Shown: positions 37,401-46,794, counted from the stretch's first letter. The stretch is DNA of 64,000 nucleotides from JAJKIP01 sp037200685 (GCA_037200685.1 JBBCIG010000004.1:1-64000); one strand, 5' to 3'. Numbers and translations: made by a program. Notes: generated by a model from the sequence alone, not told the origin.

Positions 37401-38334
37401 TCTCCACCTGGTTTTTATGCTGGCTATCCCTCTCTCCCATTTTCACCGGCCTCAATTTATAACCCATGTCACGCAACATCTCAATAACACCACGGTTGCC
37501 GGGAAGGTGCGCCGCACCAACTCCCACAAATAACGACTGCCCTGTTTTTAGAATAGAATCAATTGATGAAGCCTGTATCTCGTTTCTTTTATACAAAAAC
37601 TTCTCATCAAACGCAGGAGAGAAACTGTTATACCGGTTGATAGAATCCAGCCAGTCAAGGTTACCACTGCGATACGCTTCCTGCAATTTCCCATTAGAAA
37701 AATTATTATCGGTATCGTAACTTCTTTCCTTTTTATTTTTATCCTTCGCCGCATCTTTATAAGCTTCCATCATCAGCTTCATACTCTCGCCGTATTTTTC
37801 TACACCAGCCACCCGCTTTCCCCATTTCTTACCGCATTGATAAATGTACATATCAAGATAAGTATCCTCTTCAAAATCACTCGACTCATTTCCATAAGTA
37901 CGGTAGAGTAAATTATTGATCGTAGATGAATTGCTGTACAAAGCCCGTTCTATCTTTTTATCATACTTAAAAATTTTCAATGTATTAATGCTGAGATAAT
38001 CAGACGGCACCGTCAAAAAACCACCGAGCCGGAAGCGGTATTGGTTCATATCATTATCACCGAGATCATACTTGCTCATATCTTCCTGCCACGATTCCGG
38101 GTTTGTTTCCAGCGCCACCATATCCGCATTGCGGATGCCAAGGTAAAATGAATCCGCCAGGTGAAACGCCATCTTACTGCTCACATGCATCGTCCCAAAA
38201 AGATATGAAGGCTTCTTCAGTCCTTTGCCCGTTATCTCCCAAAGGAGGCTCGGGTATTTTCTTTTCTTTATCGGTGATTGTGCGGACAGCAGGTACGGCA
38301 ATAGGGCAACAAGTAGAATAAAGGTTCGCTTCAT
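34445..38334 (-). pseudogene. Very large TraB/GumN-family protein, about four frameshifts
   Basis: From 38334 a signal peptide (MKRTFILLVALLPYLLSAQS) precedes a TraB/GumN domain: LLWEITGKGLKKPSYLFGTM, HVSSKMAFHLADSFYLGIRN, ADMVALETNPESW, and QSLFVGVGAAHLPGNRGVIE with MLRDMGYKLRPVKMG. The first 548 residues are in one frame; further frames (36181-36651, 35774-36211, 35370-35765, 34445-35344) follow with tiny gaps and add roughly 740 residues, including EVNQ-free but Asp-rich segments (DDDDDDPSPFN) near the end. TraB/GumN proteins are usually about 300 residues; the long C-terminal part is Bacteroidota-specific and uncharacterised. Likely a secreted or periplasmic metalloprotease-like protein. 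Confidence 0.75.
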
Positions 38335-38483
38335 ATAACTTCACAATTATGTTCACAGAAAAATAAAACGTTTATCTCGGTCATGGTAGTATAAACAAGG
38401 ATAAAAGGAAACCGCCGGGTGATTGATGTGGCAGTAATTGCAGTAGTTGTTTCGGAACTGATCAATATTATTTTTTATTAACC

Positions 38484-38815
38484 CAGCTTCAGTTTTTCAT
38501 GGCATCGCCTGTTGCGACGCTCCGTTCATCTTCCTGTTCTCTACTCAGCATTTTGCGTCGCTCCCGATTTTTATCAGGATTTCATCCTTCTCTTCACCAT
38601 TCAGGCCTCATCCTCCTCACAGAGTCCTGCGGATTATCCTTCTCCAAAAGAGAAGGACGGCGCTACATTGCAAATCCAAACTTCATATCTACCACATCAG
38701 CTTAAAATCTCTATTCAACATATGAGTAAATGCTCATAATCCATTGACATTTACTAAAAGCGAGGGCTGTGTTTAGATGGCCTTCTCCTTGGAGAAGGTC
38801 GGGATGAGGCTTTTC
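38484..38815 (-). repeat. Composite dispersed repeat, copy h (core plus modules B and C)
   Basis: The core (38484-38565) reads GCATCGCCTGTTGCGACGCT, CCGTTCATCTTCCTGTTCTC, TACTCAGCATTTTGC. Module B (38583-38725) reads CAGGCCTCATCCTCCTCACA, TTCTCCAAAAGAGAAGGACG, CATATCTACCACATCAGCTT. Module C (38753-38815) reads CTAAAAGCGAGGGCTGTGTT then CCTTCTCCTTGGAGAAGG. The core faces the TraB gene start 150 bases away. No gene lies in 38335-39134. Confidence 0.9.
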
Positions 38816-39134
38816 AACTTTTCCAACCCATCTTCACAAAAATAAGATGCCGTTCTTCAACAAAATCACAAAATCGATCTATATTATTATTCCTGGTCAG
38901 CGTTTTCGGTGAAAAAATGTTGAAAATAAACGGCCAAAATCCCTTTTCCGACCTTACCTTTGCCCGCTTTATAAGCTGTCCTTGACAGATTCCGGTGCCG
39001 TAAGACCGGAGATTGTCTGTAAGCTATGTTGGCTGTACTATATGTATTTGCCGGCAACCGCAAACCAGTTCAACACTCCCCGTCTTCCCGGTTTATGACT
39101 TGGGCCTCACCAACTAATCATTACAAAATAACTC

Positions 39135-40184
39135 ATGAAGCTTTCCCAATTCCGTTTTGACCTGCCCCTGAACCTTATCGCCCAGACCCCGACTAAAAAA
39201 CGTGAAGATGCCCGCATGATGGTGGTTCACCGCCACACGGGACAAATAGAAAACAAACATTTCCGCGATGTGCTGGATTATTTTGATGACAAGGATGTGT
39301 TTGTTGTGAACAATACCAAAGTTTTTCCCGCCCGTATGTATGGCCGCAAGGAAAAAACCGGCGCTAAGATTGAAGTGTTCCTGCTCCGGGAACTCAATAA
39401 GCCCAACCGTCTCTGGGACGTAATCGTTGATCCCGCAAGAAAGATCCGCGTGGGCAACAAACTTTATTTCGGCGAACAGGAAGACCTGGTAGCTGAAGTA
39501 ATAGATAATACGACCAGCCGTGGCCGTACCATCCGTTTTTTGTGGGAAGGCAGCGATGAAGGTTTCCGTGAACAATTAGAAAAATTAGGAGAAACGCCTT
39601 TACCAAAATATATCAAGCGCAAACCAGACGAAGAAGATAAAGAACGTTACCAGACAGTGTATGCAAAACATGAAGGGGCTGTAGCAGCACCAACAGCCGG
39701 TTTGCATTTCAGCCGCGAGCTGATCAAGCGTTTGGAAATAAAAGGTATCCGCTTTGCAGAAGTTACGTTACATACGGGCCTTGGCACTTTCCGCCCTATT
39801 GAAGTGGAAGACCTGAGCAAACATAAAATGGACGCTGAATATTACCACATCGAAGATGCGGCCTGCAAAATAGTGAACCGTGCAAAAGAATACGGTCACC
39901 GTATCTGCTCGGTTGGCACTACTACCATGAGGGCGATGGAATCATCTTTCACCGCACAAAAATTATTAAAGCCATCAGAAGGCTGGACGAATATGTTCAT
40001 TCACCCTCCGTATGATTTTAATATCGCTGATTCACTGATCACCAATTTCCATTTACCAAAGACAAGTTTACTGATCATGACCTGCGCCTTCGCTGGTTAT
40101 GAACTGACGATGGAAGCTTATAAGAAAGCGATAAAAGATAAATACAGGTTCTTTAGTTATGGTGATGCGCTGCTGGTGGTTTAA
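39135..40184 (+). CDS. queA: tRNA preQ1 ribosyltransferase-isomerase
   Basis: A 349-residue cytoplasmic enzyme that transfers the ribosyl part of SAM to 7-aminomethyl-7-deazaguanine in tRNA, giving epoxyqueuosine. Family landmarks are MKLSQFRFDLPLNLIAQTPT at the start, DVFVVNNTKVFPARMYGRKE, GETPLPKYIKR, EGAVAAPTAGLHFSRELIKR, VTLHTGLGTFRPIEVED and the C-terminal LLIMTCAFAGYELTMEAYKK. Length and all motifs are normal. The gene is intact although it lies between heavily disrupted regions, and it ends with a terminator. Confidence 0.97.
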   Translation: MKLSQFRFDLPLNLIAQTPTKKREDARMMVVHRHTGQIENKHFRDVLDYFDDKDVFVVNNTKVFPARMYGRKEKTGAKIEVFLLRELNKPNRLWDVIVDPARKIRVGNKLYFGEQEDLVAEVIDNTTSRGRTIRFLWEGSDEGFREQLEKLGETPLPKYIKRKPDEEDKERYQTVYAKHEGAVAAPTAGLHFSRELIKRLEIKGIRFAEVTLHTGLGTFRPIEVEDLSKHKMDAEYYHIEDAACKIVNRAKEYGHRICSVGTTTMRAMESSFTAQKLLKPSEGWTNMFIHPPYDFNIADSLITNFHLPKTSLLIMTCAFAGYELTMEAYKKAIKDKYRFFSYGDALLVV

Positions 40185-40220
40185 GCGACGATTATTATTT
40201 AAAGACATAACGATATAAAA

Positions 40221-40252
40221 AAACAGCCCTGCTTTTGGCGGGGCTGTTTTGT
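40221..40252 (+). terminator. Rho-independent terminator of queA
   Basis: ACAGCCCTGC-TTTTG-GCGGGGCTGT forms a 10-bp stem with one G-T pair, followed by TTTTGTTTTA. Confidence 0.9.
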
Positions 40253-40376
40253 TTTATAAATGTTTCTCTTTCTGAAATGAATCTTTCTATATAAAAACTG
40301 CGTGTTCCAGCGGAACGCTTTATGCTCATTGCCGGATGTCTCGTCCTGAAATAGGTTGACAAAAAACCTATTAAAA

Positions 40377-40720
40377 ATGGAAAAAAAGCAACAAGTTATT
40401 AATGATTATTTACTTGGTAAAACTTAGTTACCGGCAATTAGCTAAAGCCTACAACATGGGCAGTACTACAATTCACAGGTGGGTTACAGATTTTCAGGGC
40501 TTGTCTTACAAGGCAAACAAGGGTAAAGCAGTAATTTTTATCCCTGATGAAAAAGCCTAAAGTAAAAGAGGTATTGTCCGATGAAGTTGCCGCTTTAAAA
40601 AAAGAGTTGGAAAAGGAACGTTTGCGTAATAAGTTATTGACAGCTATGATCGATATAGCTGAAGAGCAACTAAAAATTCCTATCCGAAAAAAGTCTGGCA
40701 CCAGGCAGTCGAAAAAGTAA
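40377..40720 (+). pseudogene. IS3 transposase OrfA (helix-turn-helix), frameshifted
   Basis: MEKKQQVINDYLLG is followed after a slip near 40425 by LSYRQLAKAYNMGSTTIHRW, a helix-turn-helix of the IS3 OrfA type, then SYKANKGKAVIFIPDE and, after a slip near 40555, KKPKVKEVLSDEVAALKKEL with a leucine-rich coiled coil (KERLRNKLLTAMIDIAEEQL). It would bind the IS ends. Near its end the heptamer A AAA AAG (40687-40693) is a classic -1 slippery site. Confidence 0.8.
40687..40693 (+). promoter_or_regulatory. -1 programmed frameshift heptamer (OrfA to OrfB)
   Basis: The heptamer AAAAAAG is phased A AAA AAG relative to OrfA. A -1 shift gives KKVWHQAVEKVRHSEKRSLS, which runs straight into OrfB, as is standard for IS3 OrfAB fusion. 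Confidence 0.8.
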
Positions 40721-41627
40721 GGCACAGCGAAAAGCGAAGCTTGTCATCGTTGTGTACACTGCTTGGTTATTCCCGGCAAGCAATACACCAGTATAAGAAA
40801 AACAGCCTTGTTAATAGTAATGAAACTGAATTAATCATTCAGGAAGTACTAAAGCATCGCAGGCTGCAACCCCGGTTAGGTACCCGAAAGCTGGCGATAC
40901 TATTACAGGATTTTATCAAAGCACATTCACTAAAAATAGGAAGAGACATGTTATTTAATGTATTACGGGAAAATGGTTTACTTATAAGAAAACGCAGAAT
41001 AAAAGTGAAGACTACATGGTCGGGGCACTGGCTGAAAAAGTATCCCAACCTAATAAAAGAGAAGATAGTTAACAGGCCAAATCAATTATGGGTAAGCGAT
41101 ATTACCTATGTACAAACCGGCACCGCTATTCTTATTTAAGCCTGATCACAGATGCTTATAGCCGGAAGATTATGGGGTTTTTTCTATCGCCAACACTGGA
41201 AGCTATTGGTTGTATAAGAGCTTTAAAAATGGCGTTGCAAAATGGCGGCAATAAGGATGAATTAATCCATCACAGTGATCGTGGGGTACAATATTGTAGT
41301 ACTGATTATGTGAATATGCTTGTTTTTAACAATATTAAAATCAGTATGACTGAAAACGGAGACCCATTAGAAAATGCAATTGCAGAACGTGTAAACGGAA
41401 TTTTAAAAGAAGAACTTCTTAAAACAAAGTATGATTCCTATGAAAAAGCTCAAAGTAGTATTGCAATAGCTATTGCAGTATACAATTCTCTAAGGCCTCA
41501 CAGCAGCTGCAATATGCTAACTCCTGATAAAGCGCATCTACAACAGGGTAGCTTAAAAAGACACTGGAAAAACTATTACAGAAAAGAGCAAGGAGCATCA
41601 AAAAATAGCTGGCAACAAGAAATGTAA
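40694..41627 (+). pseudogene. IS3 transposase OrfB (DDE integrase), one frameshift
   Basis: Reads VWHQAVEKVRHSEKRSLSSL, GYSRQAIHQYKK, LGTRKLAILLQDF, then the catalytic core: first Asp in NQLWVSDITYV, second Asp in ELIHHSDRGVQYCSTDY, Glu in ENGDPLENAIAERVNGILKE, and YEKAQSSIAIAIAVYNSLRP, HSSCNMLTPDKAH. One slip near 41135 separates the first Asp from the rest (should continue YSYLSLITDAYSRKIMGFF). This is the DDE transposase that cuts and joins DNA. It is broken here, so the element may be immobile unless the slip is an error. Confidence 0.88.
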
Positions 41628-41717
41628 ACCTATTTTAGGATTACATTTGATTTGTCAACTCAAGACAGGATTAACTATTAAAAACTGTCAACTTATTTTA
41701 GGACGGGTCAGGAGAAG

Positions 41718-42102
41718 AATTGCATAAAACGTTCCGATGGAACGTAAGGCCGTTAATTGTTTTATTTTTCTACCCATAAGATGTCCCTACGGGACAAATG
41801 AATACAATTCGATAATTGCCGAATTAAGACCAGATAGATGAGTCGCAGAGCCATCGGAGCGACGCCCCGACAAACATCGGGGTCTTCGACAAATGCTCAA
41901 TAGAATTACGGAATGTTCCCGATATTCATCGGGATGCTGCCAAAATGCTGAATAGAATTCATACAGCAGAAGAGTGCGACCATTCGACTTCGCTCATGGC
42001 AATCCCGATAGCTATCGGGAGCGACGCAATTGCTCAATAGAATTACCGAACGTTGAAGAGTGCGACGCAACAGGTGATGATAGTAGCAATGCAGCCGGGC
42101 CC
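41718..42102 (+). repeat. Cluster of palindromes and dispersed repeat, copy i
   Basis: After the IS come the hairpins CGTTCCGATGGAACG and TGTCCCTACGGGACA, then a series of core pieces (AAATGCTCAATAGAATTACG, CCAAAATGCTGAATAGAATT, CAATTGCTCAATAGAATTAC) separated by palindromes such as CCCGATATTCATCGGG and TCCCGATAGCTATCGGGA, and a full core end (GAAGAGTGCGACGCAACAGG, TGATGATAGTAGCAATGCAG, CCGGGCC). It faces the enzyme gene 127 bases on. No gene lies in 41711-42227. Confidence 0.85.
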
Positions 42103-42227
42103 AAAAAAATAAATTGCGAAGAATAAAGACGAACATAAATTTACAGTAATTTATTTCCGAGCTTCTGTGGCAATAAAGATTGGCGTTTTACAAATATCTT
42201 CATAGCTTCCTTTTAAATTCATCAACC

Positions 42228-43524
42228 ATGACCACCCGCAGAAAATTTTTAACGGATGCGACCAAACTTTCCGCATTGGCGTTCCTTCCGTTGCATTCAA
42301 GATTGTTATTTACAGACAGACCTTATAATTCCGATACGATCATAGATTCAGTGGAAATCATTCGTGTGACGGGGCCGTTTACAAGTAACCGCGGGATAGA
42401 CCGCCAGCCGCAGACGAAGCCAACAAATTTTTATTCTGAATTGAGACCGGTACCTTATAAAGACAATGCCGGTGCGGGCATGACGACAAATGATTTAACG
42501 CATGAGTATATCCGCATTCGCACTAAAGGCGGGCTGGAAGGATTGTATGGCGAAATAGAACCGGCCACAGTTGCACCGATACTGGAGCAACTTCGCCCGT
42601 TTCTTATTGGTAAAGATGCGTTGGCGGTTGAAACATTATGGGACCAACTATACAAAAACAACCGTCACTCAAGAGCGGGTTATTATATGATGGCGATGAG
42701 CGCCGTGGATAATGCGCTGTGGGGATATCCGTGGTAAATATTTTAAAGCCCCTGTGTATGAATTATTGGGCGGGCCTACAAGAAAAGAAGTGGAAGTATA
42801 TGGAAGTTGCCTGGGCTTTAGTGTAGAAAAAGGGAAAGTGGGGCCGAAAGCAAAAACAATTATTCGACCAGGGCTTCAAACGACAGAAATGGTTTATGGC
42901 ATACGGACCCGGTGATGGTAACAAAGGATTGCAAAGTTGCATTGGTTTAGTGGAAGAGCTTCGAGGCGCATTGGGAGATGAAGGACAGATCATGTTTGAT
43001 GCATTCATGGCTGGGACTTACCATTTGCGATGCAATGGTGCCGCGAGGTAGAAAAATATAATCCTTACTGGATTGAAGAAGCATTTCCACCAGATCATTT
43101 GGAAAGTTTTATTCAATTAAGACAAAGCACAAGAATACCGATTGCCACCGGCGAACATTTTTACAGTCGCTGGGAGGTAATAAATTTTTTAAAAGCAAAT
43201 GCGATACAGATCGTGCAGGCCGATCCCGAATGGTGCGGCGGCGTGAGTGAACTGGTAAAGATTTGTAACCTTAGTTCCGCTTATGGTGCGAAAGTGTTTC
43301 CGCACGGACATAATATTCATGCGCAGTTGCATGTAGTGGCCAGTCAATCGCCGGAAGTTTGCCCATTGGTAGAATACCTGATTAACCATGTGCCGACGAA
43401 AATGCATTTTCAAAAAGATCCGCCGCTGACGACAAATGGCATTTTGCAATTACCAAAGAAACCGGGATTCGGTATTGAGTTTGACGATAGTAAGATTACC
43501 AAGAAAGAAGTATTGGCTGCCTGA
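42228..43524 (+). pseudogene. Mandelate racemase/muconate-lactonizing (enolase superfamily) enzyme, frameshifted
   Basis: MTTRRKFLTDATKLSALAFL is a Tat signal (RRKFL). The N-terminal capping domain (IIDSVEIIRVTGPF, LTHEYIRIRTKGGLEGLYGE, HSRAGYYMMAMSAVDNALWG) is followed after slips near 42732, 42855, 42912 and 43010 by the barrel: ELLGGPTRKEVEVYGSCLGF, VEELRGALGDEGQIMFDAFM (metal Asp), NPYWIEEAFPPDHLESFIQL (metal Glu), RIPIATGEHFYSRWEV (metal Glu) and PHGHNIHAQLHVVASQSPEV. It abstracts an alpha proton from a sugar acid or related carboxylate; the substrate is unknown. Export by Tat is notable for this superfamily but common in Bacteroidota. Confidence 0.82.
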
Positions 43525-43603
43525 GTAAGATTGTTGGTCATTTTTATTATATTTGATTTAACAGGCTTTACCTGTTACGGATGATTCTCTCTTACCCCCA
43601 GTA

Positions 43604-43951
43604 ATGGACAGAAAATTCTTAATACAAACCAAGCTATCTTCTTTAAAACGAAGTGTCAGGATAAATTACCGGCTGACTTACATTTTATGGCTGGTCGCCG
43701 TAGTTTTTATTATAATTGTAACGGCGACACAGGGATTTAAATTACAAGGCCAGCCATTTGGGGAATTACTAAAAAATGTATGGCCATCCCTGATACCTTT
43801 TTCAGGCAGCGGTTACTTGCTTAACATTATCCCACAAACAAGAGAACGGATTGAGAACCTTGAATATTTCCACAATATTGTAGAGGATTTTCATAAATTA
43901 TCCGTAAGAGAACAGGAATTAATCGACAGCCAGATTTTCATCAAACGATAA
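43604..43951 (+). CDS. Small two-helix membrane protein
   Basis: A 115-residue protein with one clear transmembrane helix at residues 28-44 (ILWLVAVVFIIIVTATQ) and a second shorter hydrophobic segment near residues 61-77 (VWPSLIPFSGSGYLLNI). The N-terminus is basic (positive inside). The C-terminal helix IENLEYFHNIVEDFHKLSVR is amphipathic. I do not recognise the family. It is followed 8 bases later by the next membrane protein on the same strand, so they form a two-gene unit of unknown role. Confidence 0.6.
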   Translation: MDRKFLIQTKLSSLKRSVRINYRLTYILWLVAVVFIIIVTATQGFKLQGQPFGELLKNVWPSLIPFSGSGYLLNIIPQTRERIENLEYFHNIVEDFHKLSVREQELIDSQIFIKR

Positions 43952-43959
43952 TATGACAC

Positions 43960-44589
43960 ATGGCGCTAGAAAATGATATTGCAAAAAACATAAGCGAGTT
44001 TGAAAAAAAACAGAAAAAGGCAAGGATGCGGGCCTACATCATTACGGCCGCTATACTATTCGTGACCGTTACCGGCTATTTATATTACCGCCAGGCTTTT
44101 ACCGATAATAAAGTATTAAGTGAAAAGCAGGCGAAGACTGATACATTACTTAATAACCCTGCCCTGCTGGCCGATACTTTAAATAAATTGAACAAAAATG
44201 TGAACGATTCCGCCAGGGATTTTGCGGAAAGCTTTTTATCATTTGTAAAAAAAGATTCATCGCTATGCAGGAGGTTTTTCGCCGATATCGTATTGAATTA
44301 TTACGGCTACCCGAATGTGCCAGTGGCATCCATTATTCAATCCAAAAAAAGAGACCTGCTTAAATACCCTGCTGAAGTGACGAAATTTAATAAAGAAAAT
44401 TTTAAAATATTATTAGATAAAAGCGATATCACCGTTTTTGCAAACAATGTTGTAAATTTTAAGGATAGCACCAACCGAAAAGATTCTTTGGTTTATAATT
44501 ATGAAATCGTCCTGAATGATAAGTTCAAAATAGTCAGCATTACTTCGGCTGTACAACAGAAAGATTTTCGCTTTAGAAAACAAGAATGA
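43960..44589 (+). CDS. Membrane-anchored protein of unknown function
   Basis: A 209-residue protein: short cytoplasmic N-terminus with a basic stretch (FEKKQKKARMR), one transmembrane helix at residues 25-42 (AYIITAAILFVTVTGYLYY) and a large extracytoplasmic part. The latter contains a helical region (LLNNPALLADTLNKLNKNVN) and a likely NTF2-like or beta domain (RRFFADIVLNYYGYPNVPVA, NYEIVLNDKFKIVSITSAVQ). The family is not recognised. It is probably co-transcribed with the preceding two-helix protein. Confidence 0.6.
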   Translation: MALENDIAKNISEFEKKQKKARMRAYIITAAILFVTVTGYLYYRQAFTDNKVLSEKQAKTDTLLNNPALLADTLNKLNKNVNDSARDFAESFLSFVKKDSSLCRRFFADIVLNYYGYPNVPVASIIQSKKRDLLKYPAEVTKFNKENFKILLDKSDITVFANNVVNFKDSTNRKDSLVYNYEIVLNDKFKIVSITSAVQQKDFRFRKQE

Positions 44590-44612
44590 ATTGTAATACC
44601 CGGTCAAAATAA

Positions 44613-44648
44613 AAAAGAGGCCATTCCTATACCGGAACGACCTCTTCC
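44613..44648. terminator. Bidirectional terminator
   Basis: AAGAGGCCATTCC (44615-44627) and GGAACGACCTCTT (44634-44646) form a 13-bp stem with one G-T and one A-C mismatch, between the convergent genes ending at 44589 and 44665; A-rich on one side and a T-poor other side. Confidence 0.7.
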
Positions 44649-44664
44649 AAATCAACCTGACTGC

Positions 44665-45340
44665 TTACCGCCTGCTAAAAAAATATCCCAGCGTTAATTG
44701 TAAACCACGCTGTTTGTATTCTGAATTTTCCGTCCTGTCAATATTAGACAGTCCATACTGGTAACCGGCATTTACAAAAAAGACCATTGAGCAATTCAAC
44801 TCCTGCAATGGCGCTGATACCGAAGTCCGCTCTTTTAAACCCGGCCCCACCATCTTCTTCTTTCTTAAATGCCTTTACTTCTTCTGTAAAATCAACATGC
44901 CCCTGTTCTGGTGTAGAATAACTGAATTTCCCTTTTACTTTCCCGCTGACACCATAGTTAACATAACCACCAACACCTGCATAAAACCTGGTACCAAAAG
45001 CGGGTTTTACATATAGAACATGAACAGGCACCTGCACATAATTCAGGCTATTTTTCAATTCCACTTTCATATTGTTCTCATCATTAAGCGTAGCCTTCAA
45101 TGTAATGCCGTTTTGCTGGTAATTACCGCCGCTGCGAATGGCGAGATTTTCATTGATTTGGTACTGCACTACTACACCGGCGCCGGGCATTGCTTTCATT
45201 TTTTTCTTAAAAGCAAAAGCGTCTTCCTTTTTAATTTTCGCATCAGTAAGGTTACCCGTTCCCTGCACGCCGAAAGAGAATTGCGCAAAAGTCGCGATAG
45301 ACATCATAAAGCCTGTTCCAAGTAAAATGATTCTTTTCAT
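44665..45340 (-). pseudogene. Outer membrane beta-barrel protein, one frameshift
   Basis: MKRIILLGTGFMMSIATFAQ is a signal peptide; the mature part reads FSFGVQGTGNLTDAKIKKED, AMPGAGVVVQYQINENLAIR, SGGNYQQNGITLKATL, LNYVQVPVHVLYVKP, FYAGVGGYVNYGVSGK and KRADFGISAIAGVELL. A slip near 44785 separates the last strands, FFVNAGYQYGLSNIDRT and GLQLTLGYFFSRR, the latter ending in the C-terminal aromatic residue typical of BAM-inserted barrels. About 224 residues. It belongs to the outer membrane beta-barrel (PorT-like) superfamily; ligand unknown. Confidence 0.82.
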
Positions 45341-45509
45341 AAAATGATAAAGTTTGATTGTTAATAAATTTCATCAAAGAAAAGCTTCCATCAACAGGCA
45401 GTCAATCTCACTTTGCATGAATTGAGAATTGTACGGGTTAAAATGTTGGAGAAGGAATACTGTTTGCGGAAATATAAAATTCAGAATTTAAAAATCAGGC
45501 TGAAAGAAT

Positions 45510-45517
45510 TACCTTTG
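45510..45517 (+). promoter_or_regulatory. Bacteroidota -7 promoter box (TACCTTTG)
   Basis: TACCTTTG fits TAnnTTTG exactly and lies 14 bases before the ATG of the VOC gene. An ATTTA about 19 bases upstream is a weak -33 candidate. Confidence 0.55.
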
Positions 45518-45531
45518 AAAAATTTAAAATA

Positions 45532-45904
45532 ATGAAAATTCCATCGCAATACAACCGGGTAATGCCCTACATGATAATACCCCGGCGCCGTTGCATTCAT
45601 TGAGTTTATGAAAAATGTTTTTGGAGCGACGGAGCAGGCCATCGTTCCCCGTGAGGAAGGCATTATTATGCACGGAGAATTGCGTATTGGCGATAACGTT
45701 ATCATGTTCGCGGACCAAACGGGACAATTTGCAGCAAAGCCAGCGGGGGTTTTTATATATGTAGACAGTGTAGATGAAACATATAAAAAAGCATTAGAAG
45801 AAGGAGCAACATCGATAATGCCGCCTTCGCAACAATCGTATGGTTACACCTGCGGTTTCCGGGATCCTTTTGGCAATGATTGGTGGGCCGCACAAGGAGA
45901 ATAA
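45532..45904 (+). pseudogene. VOC-family (PhnB-like) protein, one frameshift
   Basis: MKIPSQYNRVMPYMI is the start; after a slip near 45578-45590 the main frame reads PGAVAFIEFMKNVFGATEQA, IVPREEGIIMHGELRIGDNV, IMFADQTGQFAAKPAGVFIY, VDSVDETYKKALEEGATSIM and FRDPFGNDWWAAQGE. This is the PhnB-type vicinal oxygen chelate fold: HGELRIGDNVIM and RDPFGNDWW are its landmarks. Length about 124 residues. Activity unknown. It lies 10 bases upstream of the AraC-type regulator on the same strand and is probably co-transcribed with it. Confidence 0.82.
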
Positions 45905-45914
45905 TTTTTGTGAA

Positions 45915-46730
45915 ATGAATTACCTGGTTTACACTCCTTCAGCCGAACTTCAGCCATTTGTAAAATGTTTCTGGACATTGGAAGATGAAACTGCTGAAGA
46001 ACCCGTACGGCAGCGTGTGATACCTGACGGATGCATGGAAATGATCTTTCACTATGGCGATCTATACCGGCAATACTTTGAAGATGGCGCCAGCATTATT
46101 CAACCCCGAAGTTTTGTATTCGGACAAATCACAACTTATATTGAAATAGCGCCAACCGGTAAGAGTGGCATTGTTGCTGCAAGGTTTTTACCGGACGGAT
46201 TAACTCCTTTTTTGAAAATCGCTGTTACTGAATTAGAAAACAAAGCTGTTGCCCTTAATGAATTGTTCGGAGAAAAAGGAGCAGCGCTGGAAGAAAAAGT
46301 ATTAACTGCTATCGATGCTACACAACGGATAAAATTAATCGAAGAATTTTTATTATCACTTTTGGCTGATCAGCAAACAATAGATAATATCACCAAAGCC
46401 TGCGTGGATGTCATCTATCAATCGCAGGGACAAGTAGGAATGGAAGAACTTGCAGGGAAAATAAACATCAACCGCCGCAAGATGGAAAGAAGGTTCACCA
46501 CCGCTATTGGCATGAGTCCGAAACAACTTTCAAAAGTAGCACGCCTGCAGGCCACATTGAAAATGCTGGAACAAAAGAAATTCACTAATCTCACTTCACT
46601 TGCTTACGAAAACGGCTATTACGACCAGGCGCATTTCATCAAAGATTTTAAAGAATTTACCGGCATGAGCCCGAAATCATTTTTCTCTGATAACCTGAAA
46701 CTGTCTGCTTTATTTATTGGAACTGAATAG
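45915..46730 (+). CDS. AraC-family transcriptional regulator
   Basis: A 271-residue regulator. Residues 1-150 are a DUF6597-type ligand-sensing domain (LVYTPSAELQPFVKCFWTLE, IPDGCMEMIFHYGDLYRQYF, SFVFGQITTYIEIAPTGKSG); residues about 175-265 are two helix-turn-helix motifs (GMEELAGKININRRKMERRF, NLTSLAYENGYYDQAHFIKD, FKEFTGMSPKSFF). The ATG at 45915 is chosen because the sensor domain begins there; an upstream in-frame ATG would overlap the VOC gene. It likely controls its own two-gene unit or neighbours; the ligand is unknown. Confidence 0.88.
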   Translation: MNYLVYTPSAELQPFVKCFWTLEDETAEEPVRQRVIPDGCMEMIFHYGDLYRQYFEDGASIIQPRSFVFGQITTYIEIAPTGKSGIVAARFLPDGLTPFLKIAVTELENKAVALNELFGEKGAALEEKVLTAIDATQRIKLIEEFLLSLLADQQTIDNITKACVDVIYQSQGQVGMEELAGKININRRKMERRFTTAIGMSPKQLSKVARLQATLKMLEQKKFTNLTSLAYENGYYDQAHFIKDFKEFTGMSPKSFFSDNLKLSALFIGTE

Positions 46731-46794
46731 TTGTCGCAATTTTACAATTTTGGCTTTCCAGGCATCGTTAGGTTTGTATAAATAAAAAAATAGC

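Larger units (their letters stand above)
40337..41710 (+). mobile_element. IS3-family insertion sequence, complete with 3-bp target duplication
   Basis: The element begins TGTCTCGTCCTGAAATAGGT-TGACA and ends TGTCAACTTATTTTAGGACG-GGTCA; these ends are inverted repeats with 21 of 25 matches, bounded by TG...CA. Three bases GGA lie directly outside both ends (40334-40336 and 41711-41713). Length is about 1374 bp. It carries orfA and orfB of an IS3-type DDE transposase. It landed in intergenic DNA next to GTTCC-GGAAC hairpins, downstream of queA. Confidence 0.88.
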
